Assembly: GCA_965204295.1 (NCBI GenBank) | Contig: OZ241973.1 | Span: forward strand, 2,046,001-2,110,000 | DNA: 64,000 bases | From: JAWKWH01 sp965204295 | GTDB taxonomy: Bacteria; Pseudomonadota; Alphaproteobacteria; Rhizobiales; Rhizobiaceae | Reading direction: 5' to 3' | Shown here: positions 63,711 to 64,000 of the stretch, piece by piece | Layout of the letters: each line of letters begins with the position of its first letter | Numbering within the stretch: position 1 is the first letter of the stretch | Notes under the pieces: model-generated | The model's input: the letters and a program-made list of their open reading frames with translations, nothing else | Told to the model about the DNA's origin: nothing | Database searches by the model: none | Position numbers and translations under genes: made by a program

Positions 63711-64000
63711 GTGCGTTTCGCGTTTTCGAGTTCGACCGGGGTATCCACCCTGTTTGTCTTCCTTGCTTTTTGCGCCTCCATTGTCGCCATGCCGGCGACG
63801 GCTGACGCCAATTCCAAATATGCGGCGATCGTGGTTGACGCCAACACCGGCAAGGTGTTGCACGCTTCGCGGTCAAATTCGCCGCGTTATCCGGCGTCGC
63901 TCGTCAAAATGATGACGCTTTACATGGTGTTCGAAGCGCTCGATACGAAACGGGTATCCAAGAATACCCGCATTCGCTTCTCCGGATACGCCGCCGGCAA
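63711..64000 (+). CDS. D-alanyl-D-alanine carboxypeptidase (DacA/DacF type), partial
   Basis: The N-terminal 96 residues of a penicillin-binding protein of the S11 family; the window ends inside the gene. A signal peptide ('STGVSTLFVFLAFCASIVAM') is followed by 'YAAIVVDANTGKVLHA' and the catalytic SxxK motif in 'RYPASLVKMMTLYMVFEALD' (Ser acyl-enzyme and Lys). These enzymes trim the terminal D-Ala of peptidoglycan stem peptides. The start is a GTG at 63711; another GTG at 63675 is in frame and would add 12 residues. Confidence 0.8.
   Translation, partial: MRFAFSSSTGVSTLFVFLAFCASIVAMPATADANSKYAAIVVDANTGKVLHASRSNSPRYPASLVKMMTLYMVFEALDTKRVSKNTRIRFSGYAAG

Overview
The window is GC-rich chromosomal DNA of an alphaproteobacterium, most likely of the Hyphomicrobiales (Rhizobiales) or a close relative. 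The family content points there: a BA14K-type protein, EipB, a petP-petR type MarR/response-regulator pair divergent from ilvE, a membrane-bound ferritin (MbfA) with an Irr-box-like operator, a degP/response-regulator/kinase/glnE cluster, ClpS-ClpA and a phasin. No rRNA, tRNA, CRISPR array or replication origin was recognised.

Positions 1-10000 are an accessory, partly decayed region. It holds a small membrane protein, a HicAB toxin-antitoxin pair, a dispersed ~84-bp repeat (two copies), an AT-rich lipoprotein gene with a strong terminator, the wreck of an IS630-type transposase, an SbcD/YhaO-like nuclease gene, a Rad50/YhaN-like ATPase gene broken by an exact 22-bp tandem duplication, and the wreck of an IS5-type transposase.

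Positions 10000-20100 are mostly core genes: midA-lgt (overlapping), ubiK, a YbjN-like gene, csaA-like, a three-gene MarR/response-regulator/kinase operon divergent from ilvE, an MBL-fold hydrolase, a BA14K protein and a cold-shock protein. Next come a histidine-rich conserved protein and, at 20279-22090, the most striking gene of the window. It encodes a secreted protein with about 390 residues of Cys/Asn/Pro/Ala repeats (about 95 cysteines) followed by a cytochrome P460-type c-heme domain.

Positions 22250-43800 carry a HAD phosphatase, an acyl-CoA ligase and a DUF924 protein. A small islet follows, with a decayed Hint-domain gene and a very AT-rich secreted-protein gene. Then come degP, response regulator, kinase and glnE, an alpha/beta hydrolase-OsmC fusion, the ccmI-ccmE-ccmF-ccmH cytochrome c maturation operon, and a PhoPQ-like two-component operon with two small upstream genes. 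Positions 43800-45250 are gene-poor and contain remnants.

Positions 45500-64000 are again core genes: mbfA, a YiiX-like hydrolase, a DMT transporter, dnaG-rpoD, a DksA-like protein, a HlyU-like protein, eipB, a RidA-like protein and a phosphodiesterase, a FemAB/GNAT-like protein, a HIT protein, azlCD, a HEAT-like protein, clpA-clpS, a phasin and the start of a D-alanyl-D-alanine carboxypeptidase cut by the window edge.

The ccm operon and the P460-type c-heme protein fit together, because the CxxCH heme of the P460 domain would need the Ccm system. Three separate OmpR-type two-component systems lie within about 30 kb, each with an adjacent kinase.
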